Shown: positions 15,778 to 25,731, counted from the first letter of the stretch. The stretch: 64,000 bases of DNA from Actinoplanes sandaracinus (GCF_030009775.1 NZ_JASCTH010000007.1:248001-312000), one strand, 5' to 3'. Program-made: numbers and translations. The notes: generated by a model from the sequence alone, not told the origin.

Positions 15778-17121
15778 TCAAGTGATTCGGTCGTTGACGA
15801 AAGGCCCCGGCCGGTGGTCGATGAACGCCGGCGTGTCGCCGAGCCCGAGCCCCACCGCGTCGGCCTGCAGGCGCCGGGTGGTGGCGGCCGGACCCCAGTA
15901 CCCCGTGCGCACCCGGTGCTCGACGGCGCGGACGGCGGCGATGATCTCGCTCGGGGTGAAGGCGCAGTGGCCGCGCCGGTTCACGTAGGCCTGCCGGAGC
16001 AGCCGCTGGTCGCCGGCGGCGCGCACCCGGCGGGCGTACTGCTCCTGGTACTCGACCGGGGCGAGCTGGTCGTACAGGGTGTGCATGGTCAGGTGCGGCA
16101 CGTCCAGGTGGCCGGAGAGCGTGGAGGTGCGGGCCAGGTGGCGGACCGCTGGCTTGTCCGGGGTGATGTCGGCGTGCCGGGTGAGGTCGGCCAGGTCGGC
16201 GCGCAGGTTCAGCCCGGCGGCCCGGTAGAGGCTGCCGACGGTGTCGCGGTGCGCCGACCGCTCCAGCAGGGCCGCGTAGTCGACGCCGGCGTTCCAGGAC
16301 GCGTTGCCACCGGCGGACCGTTCGATGAAGTGCCGGGCGGGCATGATGAACGGCAGGGTGCCGACCAGCCATTCGTGCTGAGCCGCGGCGATGCCTTCGG
16401 CATCACGCGGCGGCGACGCCTGCGAGTCCGACCAGGTGGGCATGTTCAGCAGGGCGGTGGCCAGGGCCACCCGGGCACGACCTTCCGCGGTGGTACGCGC
16501 AGCGCTCGCGCTCGCCGCCAGTTCGGCCGCCGCCGCGGCGCCCTCGGCGGGACTCGCGTAGCCGACGAGCTTGACCGGACGATCCGGGCGCAGCAGCCGG
16601 TTCAGGGCGTACGTACCGTCGAGCTGGTAGTTGTTGAGGTTGATGCCGCCGCCCATCAGCCCGCAGATCGACACCGCGCCGTCGAGGCGCCGGCCGCCGA
16701 GCTGCGCTTCCTGACCGCTGACGAGGCCGCCCATGGAGCTGCCGAGGGCCAGGGTGACGCGCGGCTCGCCGATGATCGCGGTGACGGCGGCGAGGGTTTC
16801 GAACTGGTCGCGGGTGGCGCTGTTCAGCGCCCAGAGTGAGCCGTTCGGGTCGTAGGAGGAGCCGGCCAGGGCGTACCCACGGTCGAGCATCGCCCGCTGC
16901 ACCTCGGGATCGGGCGCATCGATGGCTTCGAGCGCGCCGAAGCCGTGGCTGTACAGAACGAGGGTGCCGTTCCAGCGGGCCGGCACGTCGGCGACCCAGG
17001 TGCCGCCGTCGCGCAGCACACCCGTGTGGTGAGTGGCGGTGGGCGCGGCGGTGGCGACGCCAGGTGACAGTCCGGCGACGGAGACGAGGACGAGCAGGAG
17101 GGCGGCGAGTCTTCGGATCAC
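15778..17121 (-). CDS. Secreted alpha/beta hydrolase
   Basis: A 447-aa protein. GTG 17121 has GAGGGGG six bases upstream and yields a signal peptide (VIRRLAALLLVLVSVAG...ATAAP). The serine nucleophile is in GSSMGG, a probable catalytic Asp in TLYDQLAP, and the His in RRGHCAFTPSE; an oxyanion-type motif YSHGFG occurs early. It is a secreted esterase, lipase or peptidase-like enzyme; the substrate is unknown. It is divergent from the GH63-like gene at 17277. Confidence 0.85.
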   Translation of the reverse strand: MIRRLAALLLVLVSVAGLSPGVATAAPTATHHTGVLRDGGTWVADVPARWNGTLVLYSHGFGALEAIDAPDPEVQRAMLDRGYALAGSSYDPNGSLWALNSATRDQFETLAAVTAIIGEPRVTLALGSSMGGLVSGQEAQLGGRRLDGAVSICGLMGGGINLNNYQLDGTYALNRLLRPDRPVKLVGYASPAEGAAAAAELAASASAARTTAEGRARVALATALLNMPTWSDSQASPPRDAEGIAAAQHEWLVGTLPFIMPARHFIERSAGGNASWNAGVDYAALLERSAHRDTVGSLYRAAGLNLRADLADLTRHADITPDKPAVRHLARTSTLSGHLDVPHLTMHTLYDQLAPVEYQEQYARRVRAAGDQRLLRQAYVNRRGHCAFTPSEIIAAVRAVEHRVRTGYWGPAATTRRLQADAVGLGLGDTPAFIDHRPGPFVNDRIT

Positions 17122-17276
17122 ATTTTCCCCCTCAGGAGCCGGTGACGTCTCATCGACGACCTTAACTCGATGGCGGGGTCGCGGCAGGCGGTTGTGCCGG
17201 GCCCGTCGCCGCGACCGGGGTGTGGAATGCTGAGTCCGCGCCGCCAAGGATCACTCACCATCACCGGAGGCCGTTC

Positions 17277-18983
17277 ATGCCGCCGAGTCCGGCCTTCTCC
17301 GTCCGGGAGATCCCGTTCAGCTTCCGGGGCTCCTGGTTCGGCATCTCCCCGGTGATCGCCGAGAAGACCTATGCCGACGACCTGCACCTGGTCTCCCACC
17401 AGACCGGAATGCACCCGGTGCTGCGCCTGCGGGCCGCCGCCGGGGCGACGGTCACCGCCACCCCCGCGCTGCTGTCCTGGCAGGACGGCGCGGGCCGGAT
17501 CGACCTGGCCTACCAGGACCCCAGCACGATCCGGATCCGCGGCACCGGCGCCGGCCTGCGCATCGCCTCGGCGGTGGCGACGCTGACCCCGTTCGGCGGC
17601 AACTACCTCTACCGCGACCCGGTGGACGGCTCGCACGTCTTCACGTCCTACGAGACCGGCCGCCGCTACCGGGTCACCGTCCTGACCGGCGAGATCACCG
17701 CGCACGGCGTGGAACTGCTCGGCGACGGCGACCGGCATCTCGACCTGGCCGCCGGGCAGCCGTGGGAGGTCGCCGTGGAGGAGTACGAGACGGCCCGCCA
17801 CCCGTACCGCGCCGATCTCCCCTTCGACCGGGTGGCCCGGGCCGCGCGGGAGACGTTCGACGAGTTCGTGGCCGCGGTCGCGCCGTGGCGTACCGCCGAG
17901 ACCCCGGCCGCCGAGCTGGCCGCGTACGTCATCTGGTCGGCGACGGTGGATCCCGGCGGTTTCCTGGCCCGCCCGGCCGTGCTCATGTCCAAGCACTGGA
18001 TGGACAAGGTCTGGAGCTGGGACCACTGTTTCAACGCCCTCGCCCTGGCCGCCGGCGACCCCGGCCTGGCCTGGGACCAGTTCCTGCTGCCCTTCGACCA
18101 CCAGGACCAGGCGGGCGCGCTGCCCGACTCGGTGACCCACTCGGAGATCCTCTACAACTTCGTCAAACCACCGATCCACGGCTGGGCGCTGGGCCGGTTG
18201 CGGACCTCCATGACCACTCCGCCCGATCAAGATCAATTGATGGTGGCGTACGAACGACTGACCCGCTGGACCGATTTCTGGCTCACCCATCGACGGGTGC
18301 CCGGCCGCGAACTGCCGCACTACCAGCACGGCAACGACAGCGGCTGGGACAACGCCACGACGTTCGACGGTCACCGGGTTCTGGAGACCGCCGACCTGGC
18401 CGCCTTCCTGATCCTGCAACTGCGGGAGCTGGCGGCCCTCGGCACCGAGCTGGGCCGGCCCGATGAGGCCGCCGGCCACGCGAAGACCGCCGAAGCCCTC
18501 CGGACCGGCCTCCTGAGCCGACTGTGGCAGGACGGCCGGTTCGTCGCCCGAAGCCCTCTGACCGGCAGCGACGACGCCGGCGGTGCCGGCGGCAGCCTCC
18601 TCGACCTGATGGCGATCGTGCTCGCCGACGAGCTTCCGCCCGACGTGCGCACCGCGCTGGTCACCCGGCTGGAGCGGCACCTGACGCCTTACGGCCTCGC
18701 CACCGAACCCCTCGACTCGCCCCACTACCTCGCCGACGGCTACTGGCGCGGCCCGATCTGGGCCCCGTCCACCGTCCTGGTCGAGGACGGCCTGCGCCGC
18801 GGCGGGCACGGCGCCTTCGCCGACGAGGTCAGCCACCGGTTCCGGGCCCTGTGCGAGAAGTCCGGCTTCGCCGAGAACTTCGACGCCACCACCGGCACCG
18901 GCCTGCGGGACCGCGCCTACACCTGGACGGCGGCCGCCTACCTGATCCTCGCCGCCGCCCACGAGCAACGCCGCAGCCACTGA
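17277..18983 (+). CDS. GH63/MGH1-like (alpha/alpha)6-barrel glycosidase
   Basis: A 568-aa protein; ATG 17277 has CGGAGG six bases upstream. The N-terminal ~200 residues are a beta-rich domain, followed by an (alpha/alpha)6 barrel with motifs KHWMDKVWSWDHCFNALALA, GALPDSV, GNDSGWDNATTFDG and YWRGPIWAPSTVLVEDGL. These are shared by GH63 glucosidases and mannosylglycerate hydrolases (MGH1-like), where the Asp after SGW and a late Glu act in catalysis. There is no signal peptide, so it probably acts on an intracellular oligosaccharide or glucoside. Confidence 0.85.
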   Translation: MPPSPAFSVREIPFSFRGSWFGISPVIAEKTYADDLHLVSHQTGMHPVLRLRAAAGATVTATPALLSWQDGAGRIDLAYQDPSTIRIRGTGAGLRIASAVATLTPFGGNYLYRDPVDGSHVFTSYETGRRYRVTVLTGEITAHGVELLGDGDRHLDLAAGQPWEVAVEEYETARHPYRADLPFDRVARAARETFDEFVAAVAPWRTAETPAAELAAYVIWSATVDPGGFLARPAVLMSKHWMDKVWSWDHCFNALALAAGDPGLAWDQFLLPFDHQDQAGALPDSVTHSEILYNFVKPPIHGWALGRLRTSMTTPPDQDQLMVAYERLTRWTDFWLTHRRVPGRELPHYQHGNDSGWDNATTFDGHRVLETADLAAFLILQLRELAALGTELGRPDEAAGHAKTAEALRTGLLSRLWQDGRFVARSPLTGSDDAGGAGGSLLDLMAIVLADELPPDVRTALVTRLERHLTPYGLATEPLDSPHYLADGYWRGPIWAPSTVLVEDGLRRGGHGAFADEVSHRFRALCEKSGFAENFDATTGTGLRDRAYTWTAAAYLILAAAHEQRRSH

Positions 18984-19098
18984 TCGCGGATCCCGCCACC
19001 TGCGACCGCGCGGTTACAGCGTGTCACGTCGCGGACTTGCTCCGCGCCCTGGTTACGCTGCGTAGGCCTTATCCACGGCCGGGACGGAGACAACGACG

Positions 19099-19719
19099 AT
19101 GCGGCATCGGTGCGCGCGACTGCTGACGGGCGTACTCGCAACGGCCGGCGTTCTCCTCGCCACCGGCCTGGGCCCGGCCCGGGCCGGTGCGGTCCACCGG
19201 GACGGCCCGATCTCGGCCGCCTTCCCGGACATCGAAGTGCCCACGGGCGGCACCGCCGTTGATCCGCTGGGACCGAACCTGTGGTCGACGGCGGGCCCGG
19301 TGAAGCTGACGGAGGCGAAGGTCTCCTATCACCTGAGCGGCGCCGCCGGGGTTCGGCTCACCCCGGGCGAGGACGGCGGCGGCGAATGCGTCGCACCGTC
19401 ACCGAACCGGGTGGTCTGCTCCGACCCGCGAGAGCTCTCGTTCGAAGGAGAGACGATCGAGCAGTACCTGCCGGTGGTGGTGACGGCCGCCAAGTCCGCC
19501 AAGCCGGGCGACACCGGGACGGTGACCATCACGTTCTCCGCCAAGGGGCTGACGCCGATCACCGGCGTCAGCAAGGTCGACGTCATCGGCGACGGCCGGG
19601 AGAACCTGCCCATCACCGGCCCCACGGCCGCGTCGCTCGGCGGGATCGGCCTGCTGTTGCTCGGCGCCGGTGTGGGGAGCGTGCTGGCCACACGCCGCCG
19701 CGCCCGCTTCCACTCCTAA
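19099..19719 (+). CDS. LPXTG-anchored secreted surface protein
   Basis: A 206-aa protein with a signal peptide (MRHRCARLLTGVLATAG...ARAGA), an extracellular beta-type domain (~40-165) with two Cys (ECVAP, VVCSDP), and a C-terminal sorting signal: LPITG (170-174), a hydrophobic segment and an Arg-rich tail. A sortase should cleave between Thr and Gly and link the protein to the cell wall. No sortase gene is in the window. Its stop overlaps that of the convergent GIY-YIG gene by 3 bases. Confidence 0.85.
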   Translation: MRHRCARLLTGVLATAGVLLATGLGPARAGAVHRDGPISAAFPDIEVPTGGTAVDPLGPNLWSTAGPVKLTEAKVSYHLSGAAGVRLTPGEDGGGECVAPSPNRVVCSDPRELSFEGETIEQYLPVVVTAAKSAKPGDTGTVTITFSAKGLTPITGVSKVDVIGDGRENLPITGPTAASLGGIGLLLLGAGVGSVLATRRRARFHS

Positions 19720-20309
19720 GGGGCCTTCGTCGCCTCCGGGCTGCCGGAGGTCTCGTACGCGTTCTTCGCGGCCACCACCGTCGCCTGGACGTGTTCGGCA
19801 TCGACGCCGTGCACGTTCAGCGGAGGGTGCAGGCGGCGGACCAGTTCGGCCTCGGTGCTCGCCGGCTCCGGATCCTGCGCCCAGGTCAAGCGCAGGTGCG
19901 CGTACATCCACGCGGTCAGCCGCGCCTCGTCCTCGGGGACCAGGACGACACGGTCGGTCCACGTGGTCCGGTAGCCCTCGGCCACGAGAAGCCCGGCCAG
20001 TGTGCGGCGCAGCGTCGAGCTGCCCGAACGCCGCAGATGGTTGCGCAGGATCCGGCCCCGCAGGCTGGTCGCCCGGCCGAGATACAGCAGCCGTAGCGAG
20101 GGGGCGTTTCCGTTCGGAGATCCGGGCAGATCGGGGAAGACCGAAGGAGCGGCCCACCACGCGTAGACGCCGCTGCCACGGCTGAGTCTCTTGACGGCGA
20201 CGTCGAGCGCGACCGGCGTGCCGGACAGCAGCCGCAGGGCCTCCTCCGCCCGGGTCCGGTCGCTGGGAAGGTTGCCGAGTCGCGTTCCGGGAGTGGTCAT
20301 CGAGACCAT
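19716..20309 (-). CDS. GIY-YIG superfamily protein
   Basis: A 197-aa protein with a GIY-YIG-like core: GVYAWWAAP for the first strand, LLYLGRATSLRGRILRNHLRR for YIG and the catalytic-Arg helix, then a long helical region. The usual C-terminal metal-binding Glu is not certain (EAEL or ARLTAWM regions). It stands alone, with no mobile-element or restriction genes nearby. It may be a DNA-processing or nuclease-like house protein. The true start may be the second Met (20300). Confidence 0.65.
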   Translation of the reverse strand: MVSMTTPGTRLGNLPSDRTRAEEALRLLSGTPVALDVAVKRLSRGSGVYAWWAAPSVFPDLPGSPNGNAPSLRLLYLGRATSLRGRILRNHLRRSGSSTLRRTLAGLLVAEGYRTTWTDRVVLVPEDEARLTAWMYAHLRLTWAQDPEPASTEAELVRRLHPPLNVHGVDAEHVQATVVAAKNAYETSGSPEATKAP

Positions 20310-20431
20310 GCTAGGCGTCCGGGCCGGTCACGGCGGCGCCGCGGGGACAGCGCCGCGATCAGCGGCCACGGACGGCGACAGACCGGCCAACGCACCGGGC
20401 GCCACCGGCGGCACGCTCCCGGGCCCGGCCT

Positions 20432-21265
20432 TCACGCACCGGCGAGGCCGTCGAGGGCGGCGCGCTGGGCCGGAGTCAGCAGGAGGCGCTCCGCGGCGAG
20501 GTTCTCCTCCAGGTGCCGCACCCGGGCGGTGCCGGGGATCGGCAGCATGACCGGTGAGCGGCCGAGCAGCCAGGCGAGCACCACCTGGGTGGCGGTGGCT
20601 CCGGTCTCGGCGGCGACAGCGGCGATCTGCGCCGTCGCCCCCGATCCGCCCGCGGCGACCGGCCGCCACGGCAGGAACGCGATCCCGGCCCGCTCGCACG
20701 CTCCGAGAACGGCTTCGTGCTCGCGATCGAGCACGTTGTACCGGTTCTGCACGCTCGCCACGTCGACGATCCGGCGAGCCTGCTCCAGTTCGGCGACGGT
20801 GACCTCGGACAGCCCGATCCGGCCGATACTGCCTTCGCGCTGCAGTTCGCCCAGCGTGCCGATCTGATCGGCCAGCGGCGTCCGCGGATCGATCCGGTGC
20901 AGTTGCAGCAGCTCGATCCGCTCCACCCGCAGCCGGCGCAAGGCCTGCTCGACCTGCTCCCGCAGCACGGCCGGCCGGCCGTCCAGTCGCCACTCGCCGT
21001 CCGGCCCCGACCTCGCGACGCCCACCTTGGTGGTGACGACCAGCCCGTCCGGGTAGGGGTACAGAGCCTCGGCGAGAAGCTCCTCGTTGGCTCCGCCACC
21101 GTAGAGGTAGGCGGTGTCGATCAGCGTGACGCCCAGTTCGACGGCCCGCCGGACGACCGCCGTCGCGGATTCCCGGGCCGCTCCCCACTCGGTCGGCAGA
21201 TGCATGGCCCCGAATCCGAGCCGCCGGACCGGCAGGTCCCCGCCGATCCGAAACACCGTCGCCAT
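20432..21265 (-). CDS. Aldo/keto reductase
   Basis: A 277-aa NADPH-dependent TIM-barrel oxidoreductase. Features: LGFGAMHLP, active-site D-x3-Y in IDTAYLYGGGANEE, K in VVTTKVG, and cofactor-binding region LLGRSPVMLPIPGTARVRHLEEN. The second of two adjacent ATGs is preferred because GGAGGA lies five bases before it. The substrate is unknown. Confidence 0.92.
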   Translation of the reverse strand: MATVFRIGGDLPVRRLGFGAMHLPTEWGAARESATAVVRRAVELGVTLIDTAYLYGGGANEELLAEALYPYPDGLVVTTKVGVARSGPDGEWRLDGRPAVLREQVEQALRRLRVERIELLQLHRIDPRTPLADQIGTLGELQREGSIGRIGLSEVTVAELEQARRIVDVASVQNRYNVLDREHEAVLGACERAGIAFLPWRPVAAGGSGATAQIAAVAAETGATATQVVLAWLLGRSPVMLPIPGTARVRHLEENLAAERLLLTPAQRAALDGLAGA

Positions 21266-21427
21266 CATGGTCCTCCTTGGAATCCGAGCCCCGCGCGAGT
21301 GCGAAGCGCATCGACATCATGGACCGCAACGGCGGCGATGGCGCTCGGCCCCGGTGGCGGAGTGCGCCGGCACCCTGAACCCGAAGTGGCGGCGCGGCTG
21401 ACGCCTCCGGCGCGCGATCGGCCGGTG

Positions 21428-22660
21428 TCAGTCGTCGATCGCCTGGTAGAGCGTGGTCCAGAAGTCGTGGATGAGCCGCGCCGGATCCGGAACGGTCATG
21501 CCGACCTGGGTGAGCAGGATTCCGGTGAGCTGGTTGCCCGGGTCGGCGTAGGTCGAGGTGCCGGCTCCGCCGTCCCAGCCGAACTGGCCGATCGGCGCGT
21601 AGTCACCGCGGTAGGTGCGCACCGCCATCCCGAAGCCCCACCCGCCGTGCTGGCCCTGACCGAACGACACATGGACGTTGTCGCGGGCCGTCGCGGTGCG
21701 GGCGGCCTGCTGCTCGGGTGTGAGACGGTTCGTGGTCATCAGCTCGACGGCCGGCCGGGACAGTATCCGCTCGGTCCCGTGCATCCCCTGACGGAGCAGC
21801 ATCCGGAAGTAGGCGTGATAGTCGTCGGCGGTGGACACCAGTCCCCCGCCGCCGCCCGGAAACGCCGGAGGGCGGCTGTAACGGCCTCCTTCCGATTCGT
21901 CCCACACGGTGAACTCCCCGGTCCGTGGGTCGGGGGCGTACAGGGGCGGCAGCCGGTCGATCTCGCCGGCGGGGGTGTGGAACCCGGTGTCCTTCATACC
22001 CAGCGGTTCGAAGACGCGTTCCCGCAGGAAGGACTCGAACGACTGGCCCGTGACCCGGGCGACCAGCACACCGACCAGGTCGTTGCTGATCTGGTACTGC
22101 CAGCGCTCCCCGGGCTGGTGCATCAGCGGCAGCGTGCCGAGACGGCGCATCCACTCGTCCGGCTCCGGCATCGGCTGCGGCAGGTCGGGGGTGAGCCCCT
22201 GCTCGAAGACGGCGTTCATGATCGGCGTGCCGAGAACCGTCATGTCCATGCCCAGCCCGAACGTGGAGCTCAGCACGTCCCGCACGATGATCGGCCGCCG
22301 CGCGGGCACGGTCTCGTCCAACGGCCCGTCGATCCGCTTCAGCACCCGCCGGTCGGCGAGCTCGGGCAACCACTGCTGGACCGGGTCGTCCAGCCGCAGC
22401 CGGCACTCGTCGAGCAGGACCATCGCGGCCGCCATCGTGACCGGCTTCGACGTCGACGCCATCCGGAAGACGGTGTCCCGGCGCATCGGCGCGCCGCCGT
22501 CGTGGCGCATCGTCCCCAGCGCCTCGACATGCGTCTCCGGGCCCCGGCTGACCAGGGCGACGACACCCGGGATCCGTCCGGACTCGACATGCCGGGCCAG
22601 CACGTCACGCAGCCGGTGCAACCCCGTCTTGGAGAAGCCGCCGTTGCCGTGTTCCATCAT
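21428..22660 (-). CDS. Serine hydrolase of the beta-lactamase/class C family
   Basis: A 410-aa protein with the penicillin-binding fold motifs: SxxK in ASTSKPVT, YxN in YQISNDLVG, and an HGG/WGF-type third motif region (QHGGWGFGMAV). Such proteins are esterases or D-aminopeptidases more often than true beta-lactamases. No signal peptide is seen, which argues for an intracellular esterase. AAGGAG precedes the paired ATG codons. Confidence 0.88.
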   Translation of the reverse strand: MMEHGNGGFSKTGLHRLRDVLARHVESGRIPGVVALVSRGPETHVEALGTMRHDGGAPMRRDTVFRMASTSKPVTMAAAMVLLDECRLRLDDPVQQWLPELADRRVLKRIDGPLDETVPARRPIIVRDVLSSTFGLGMDMTVLGTPIMNAVFEQGLTPDLPQPMPEPDEWMRRLGTLPLMHQPGERWQYQISNDLVGVLVARVTGQSFESFLRERVFEPLGMKDTGFHTPAGEIDRLPPLYAPDPRTGEFTVWDESEGGRYSRPPAFPGGGGGLVSTADDYHAYFRMLLRQGMHGTERILSRPAVELMTTNRLTPEQQAARTATARDNVHVSFGQGQHGGWGFGMAVRTYRGDYAPIGQFGWDGGAGTSTYADPGNQLTGILLTQVGMTVPDPARLIHDFWTTLYQAIDD

Positions 22661-22712
22661 CGATCTCCTTGTTCGCGGTGTGCGATCGACGCGGCGCGTC
22701 GTCGCGTGGTGT

Positions 22713-23540
22713 TCAGGCCCCGGCGAGCCGAAGCTCGTAGAGGCGGGTCCGGCCGACGGCCCGGAAGCCGAGGTGTTCGCGCGTGGCGAGCAGGCCGGGG
22801 TCGTCCTCGGCGGTGGCGGTCTCGATCTCGTCGACGTACGGGTGGACCTCGCGCAGTCGCTGGACCAGGGCGGCGTTGACCCAGAGGCCGAGCCCCCGTC
22901 CGTGGTGGCCGGGGAGCACAGCGGGCCCGTACTGGCGGGCGCGGTGCGGGGTGCGTCCGCCGACGACCGCCACGGCGTAGGCCGCCCGGTCGCCGCCGGA
23001 GTCCGCGGCGGTCAGCACGGCGTCACCGGGGCCACCCGGGCTCAGAAGCGGTTCTTCGGGCCGGGGCGGGTCGGGCAGGACGCCGGTCCAGTGGGCCAGG
23101 CGGTACCCGGGGTGTTGGGCGTCGACCATCTCCCCCAGCCACGCCCGGTGGACGTCGCGATAGGTGAGCAGGTCATGGCGCCGGAACCCGGTGTGCCGGA
23201 AGCCGTGCCGCAGGCAGAAGGCCTCCCCCGCCGAGCCCGCGACCACATCGGCGACCAGGCGGGGCTCGGCGGTCCGTTCCCGGACGGCGGCCAGGAGCCG
23301 AGAGCCGATCCCGTGCCGCCGCCATGCCGGCCGCACGTGCACGCTCAGTTCGGGGACGCCCAGGTCGGCGAGGCCCGGTTTCCCGGGCGGGCCCGCGCGC
23401 GGCAGGACGTCGTGCCTGAACAGGCCGGCCGGCCGCAGGCGGGCGATGCCGGCCACGACGCCGTGCGGCGTCGTCGCCTGCCACCACGACACTCCGGGAC
23501 GGTCCGTCGCCGCCACGATGCCGATCGGGGTTTCGCTCAT
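22713..23540 (-). CDS. Tandem GNAT acetyltransferase
   Basis: A 275-aa protein with two GNAT modules. The first has the acetyl-CoA loop RRHGIGSRLLAAV and the later GEAFCLRHGFRHTGF; the second has HHGRGLGLWVNAALVQRL and REHLGFRAVGR. It should transfer an acetyl group to an amine; the acceptor is unknown. ATG 23540 is chosen because GGTGAG lies just upstream. It is divergent from the LysR gene. Confidence 0.82.
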   Translation of the reverse strand: MSETPIGIVAATDRPGVSWWQATTPHGVVAGIARLRPAGLFRHDVLPRAGPPGKPGLADLGVPELSVHVRPAWRRHGIGSRLLAAVRERTAEPRLVADVVAGSAGEAFCLRHGFRHTGFRRHDLLTYRDVHRAWLGEMVDAQHPGYRLAHWTGVLPDPPRPEEPLLSPGGPGDAVLTAADSGGDRAAYAVAVVGGRTPHRARQYGPAVLPGHHGRGLGLWVNAALVQRLREVHPYVDEIETATAEDDPGLLATREHLGFRAVGRTRLYELRLAGA

Positions 23541-23735
23541 GAGCTCACCATCGTCCGGCCGCGGGGCCGGAACAATGCGCAAGATCGAACCGCTCGTTAA
23601 GCCCCCGGTTATCGTTCGACGTCAGGCCGACGGCCCACAGTCGAGGGTGGGCCACGTAACTCCGTACACTTCCGGCTCGCGCGGGCCGCCGACTCCGGCG
23701 GCGACGCGCGCGGACCGAGCGCGAGGGGGCGGCCT

Positions 23736-24641
23736 GTGGAACTGCGCGATATCAAGATCTTCCTGACGCTCGCCGAAGAGCTTCACTTCGGGCGTACGGC
23801 CGAGCGCCTGCACGTCTCCCCGGCGCGGGTCAGCCAGTCGATCAAGCAGCAGGAGCGCCGGATCGGGGGCGCCCTGTTCGAGCGGACGAGCCGCAGCGTG
23901 CGGCTGACTCCGCTCGGGACGCGACTTCGCGACCGGCTCGACGCCGGGTACGGCGAGATCATGACCGGCATCGAGGAGGCGGCCGCCACCGCTCGTGGCC
24001 AGGCCGGCCCCCTGACCGTCGGCACCTTCTCCACCCACTACCAGGAGATCGCGGCCGTTCTCGACCTGTTCCGGCAGCGGCATCCCCAGTGCGATCTGCG
24101 GATGCGCGAGATCCTGCCGAGCGACCCGTTCGGCGGCCTGCGCACCGAACGGGTCGACATCGGGTTGCTCTGGTTACCGGTCCGCGAGCCCGATCTCGTC
24201 GTCGGGCCGGAACTGCACGCCGAGCCGCTGGTGCTGGCGGTCGCCTCCGGCCATCCGCTGGCCCGCCGGGATCGGGTCGAGATGGAGGAGCTGGGTGATC
24301 ACCTGGTAGTGGAGGTGGACGGGCCCATTCCGGACTACGTGTGGCACACGCACACCCCGGCGGTGACGCCGGCCGGACGGCCCATCCGGCGCGGAACCGC
24401 CGTGGCCACTCTGGAGGAGGCGTTCACGGCGATCGCCACCGGCGACGTCGTCTCGCCCATCGGGTCGCTGGCGGCCGCCTCCCGCCAGCGCCGGGACATC
24501 ACGTTCCGGCCCATCATCGACGGACCGATCCTGCGGTACGCCCCGGTGTGGCGCCGAACCGGAGAGACCCCGCTGGTTCGCGCCTTCATCCGGGCCGCCG
24601 AGGACGCGCGGACGGAGCCGCCGGGCGTCACTCCTGCTTGA
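23736..24641 (+). CDS. LysR-family transcriptional regulator
   Basis: A 301-aa protein. GTG 23736 follows GAGGGGG. The N-terminal winged helix (ELRDIKIFLTLAEELHFGRTAERLHVSPARVSQSIKQ, residues ~1-60) and the LysR substrate domain (~90-295) are typical. LysR proteins usually control a divergent gene, here the tandem GNAT; the 195-base gap contains TCGAAC (23585) and GTTCGA (23614) as distant inverted arms. The 3' end overlaps the convergent methyltransferase by 14 bases. Confidence 0.92.
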   Translation: MELRDIKIFLTLAEELHFGRTAERLHVSPARVSQSIKQQERRIGGALFERTSRSVRLTPLGTRLRDRLDAGYGEIMTGIEEAAATARGQAGPLTVGTFSTHYQEIAAVLDLFRQRHPQCDLRMREILPSDPFGGLRTERVDIGLLWLPVREPDLVVGPELHAEPLVLAVASGHPLARRDRVEMEELGDHLVVEVDGPIPDYVWHTHTPAVTPAGRPIRRGTAVATLEEAFTAIATGDVVSPIGSLAAASRQRRDITFRPIIDGPILRYAPVWRRTGETPLVRAFIRAAEDARTEPPGVTPA

Positions 24642-25446
24642 CCGCGATCCGGCCCTCGTCCATGCGCAGCAGCAACACGCGCGGATTCGTCTCGGCCAGC
24701 CACTCGTCCACGGCCCGGCGGGCGCCGTCCCACCAGCCGTAGTCGTCGAGCAGGAGCACGCCGCCGGGCACGAGCCGGGGCCACAGGTGGACCAGTTCGT
24801 GACGGGTCGACTCGTACCAGTCGGTGTCGAGGCGCAGGATGCTGATCTGCTCGGGGGCGCCGGCCGGAATCGTGTCCTCCACCTTGCCCCGGTAGTAGTG
24901 GATCCGGTCGGCCGGGTACGCCGACTCCCGCATCGTCGCCCGCACGTCCTCGAACGAGGCGTACGCCCACACACCGGCGCTCTTGTCACTGGCCGCCAGC
25001 ATGTCCGCGGCGCTGCGGCCGTCGTGCCGCTTGTCGTGCTCGGTCGGCTCGCTCATGCCTTCGAACGTGTCGTAGAGATGCAGGTGGCGCGCGGTGTCGC
25101 CGGCCTCGGCCAGCGTCTTCGCGACGGCCAGCATGCTGCCGCCCCGCCACACCCCGCACTCCACGATGTCGCCGGGGATCCGGTGCCGCACGACGTACCG
25201 CACCGCGTAGACGAGCGCGTTCAGCTTCTCCGGTGACGTCATGGTCCACGGCCGGACGGTGCGGATGGTGTCCCGGGCGGCGTCGTCGTAGTCCACCGGA
25301 AACGTGATCTCCGGCTGTCTCGCCGCCGCGGGCTCCGCGGCGGGGGCGGGCTCCGGCCTGGTCACGGGCTTCGCGACCGGCTTCTTCGCCTTCCGCAGTT
25401 CGTACCCGGTGAGGCCCCGTAACGCTCGGTTGACACTCTTGCGCAT
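24628..25446 (-). CDS. TylF/MycF-type SAM O-methyltransferase
   Basis: About 272 aa from ATG 25446 (other starts lie upstream up to 25701, but those N termini look unlike the family). The N-terminal ~60 residues are basic and Pro/Ala-rich. The core has TylF-family motifs: GDIVECGVWRGGSMLAVA, LYDTFEGMSEPT, ISILRLDTDWYEST and GGVLLLDDYGWW, including the Asp residues that bind the metal. TylF proteins methylate sugar hydroxyls of macrolides, but relatives also modify cell-surface sugars. No antibiotic cluster surrounds it, so a cell-surface glycan role is more likely. Confidence 0.85.
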   Translation of the reverse strand: MRKSVNRALRGLTGYELRKAKKPVAKPVTRPEPAPAAEPAAARQPEITFPVDYDDAARDTIRTVRPWTMTSPEKLNALVYAVRYVVRHRIPGDIVECGVWRGGSMLAVAKTLAEAGDTARHLHLYDTFEGMSEPTEHDKRHDGRSAADMLAASDKSAGVWAYASFEDVRATMRESAYPADRIHYYRGKVEDTIPAGAPEQISILRLDTDWYESTRHELVHLWPRLVPGGVLLLDDYGWWDGARRAVDEWLAETNPRVLLLRMDEGRIAVKQE

Positions 25447-25731
25447 CGTCACGGTCCGCAAGCTACCGAGCGCCGCCGAACGTGAAAAGATCTCCATGCC
25501 ATTTGCACAACCCCCCATAAGCCCCGGAGGTTGCCATCGTCGCTGATCCCGGCATCTCTCGCGGCCCAAACGCCGTCCACTCGTCCTTCCGCCGCGCCGA
25601 TTCCGGCCGGCCCGGAAAAGCAGGACGGTCCACGGTGGGGGCCGTACCGGCACGGTTGATCGGTACCGGCTTCGTGCCACCCGTGCCGCGCACCGGATCA
25701 TGAGCAGGGCGGGCTCGGCAGAGTAACCGGC

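Noticed and set aside
24628..25446. TylF-like methyltransferase as a sign of an antibiotic cluster
   Set aside because: No polyketide synthase, NRPS or sugar biosynthesis genes surround it.
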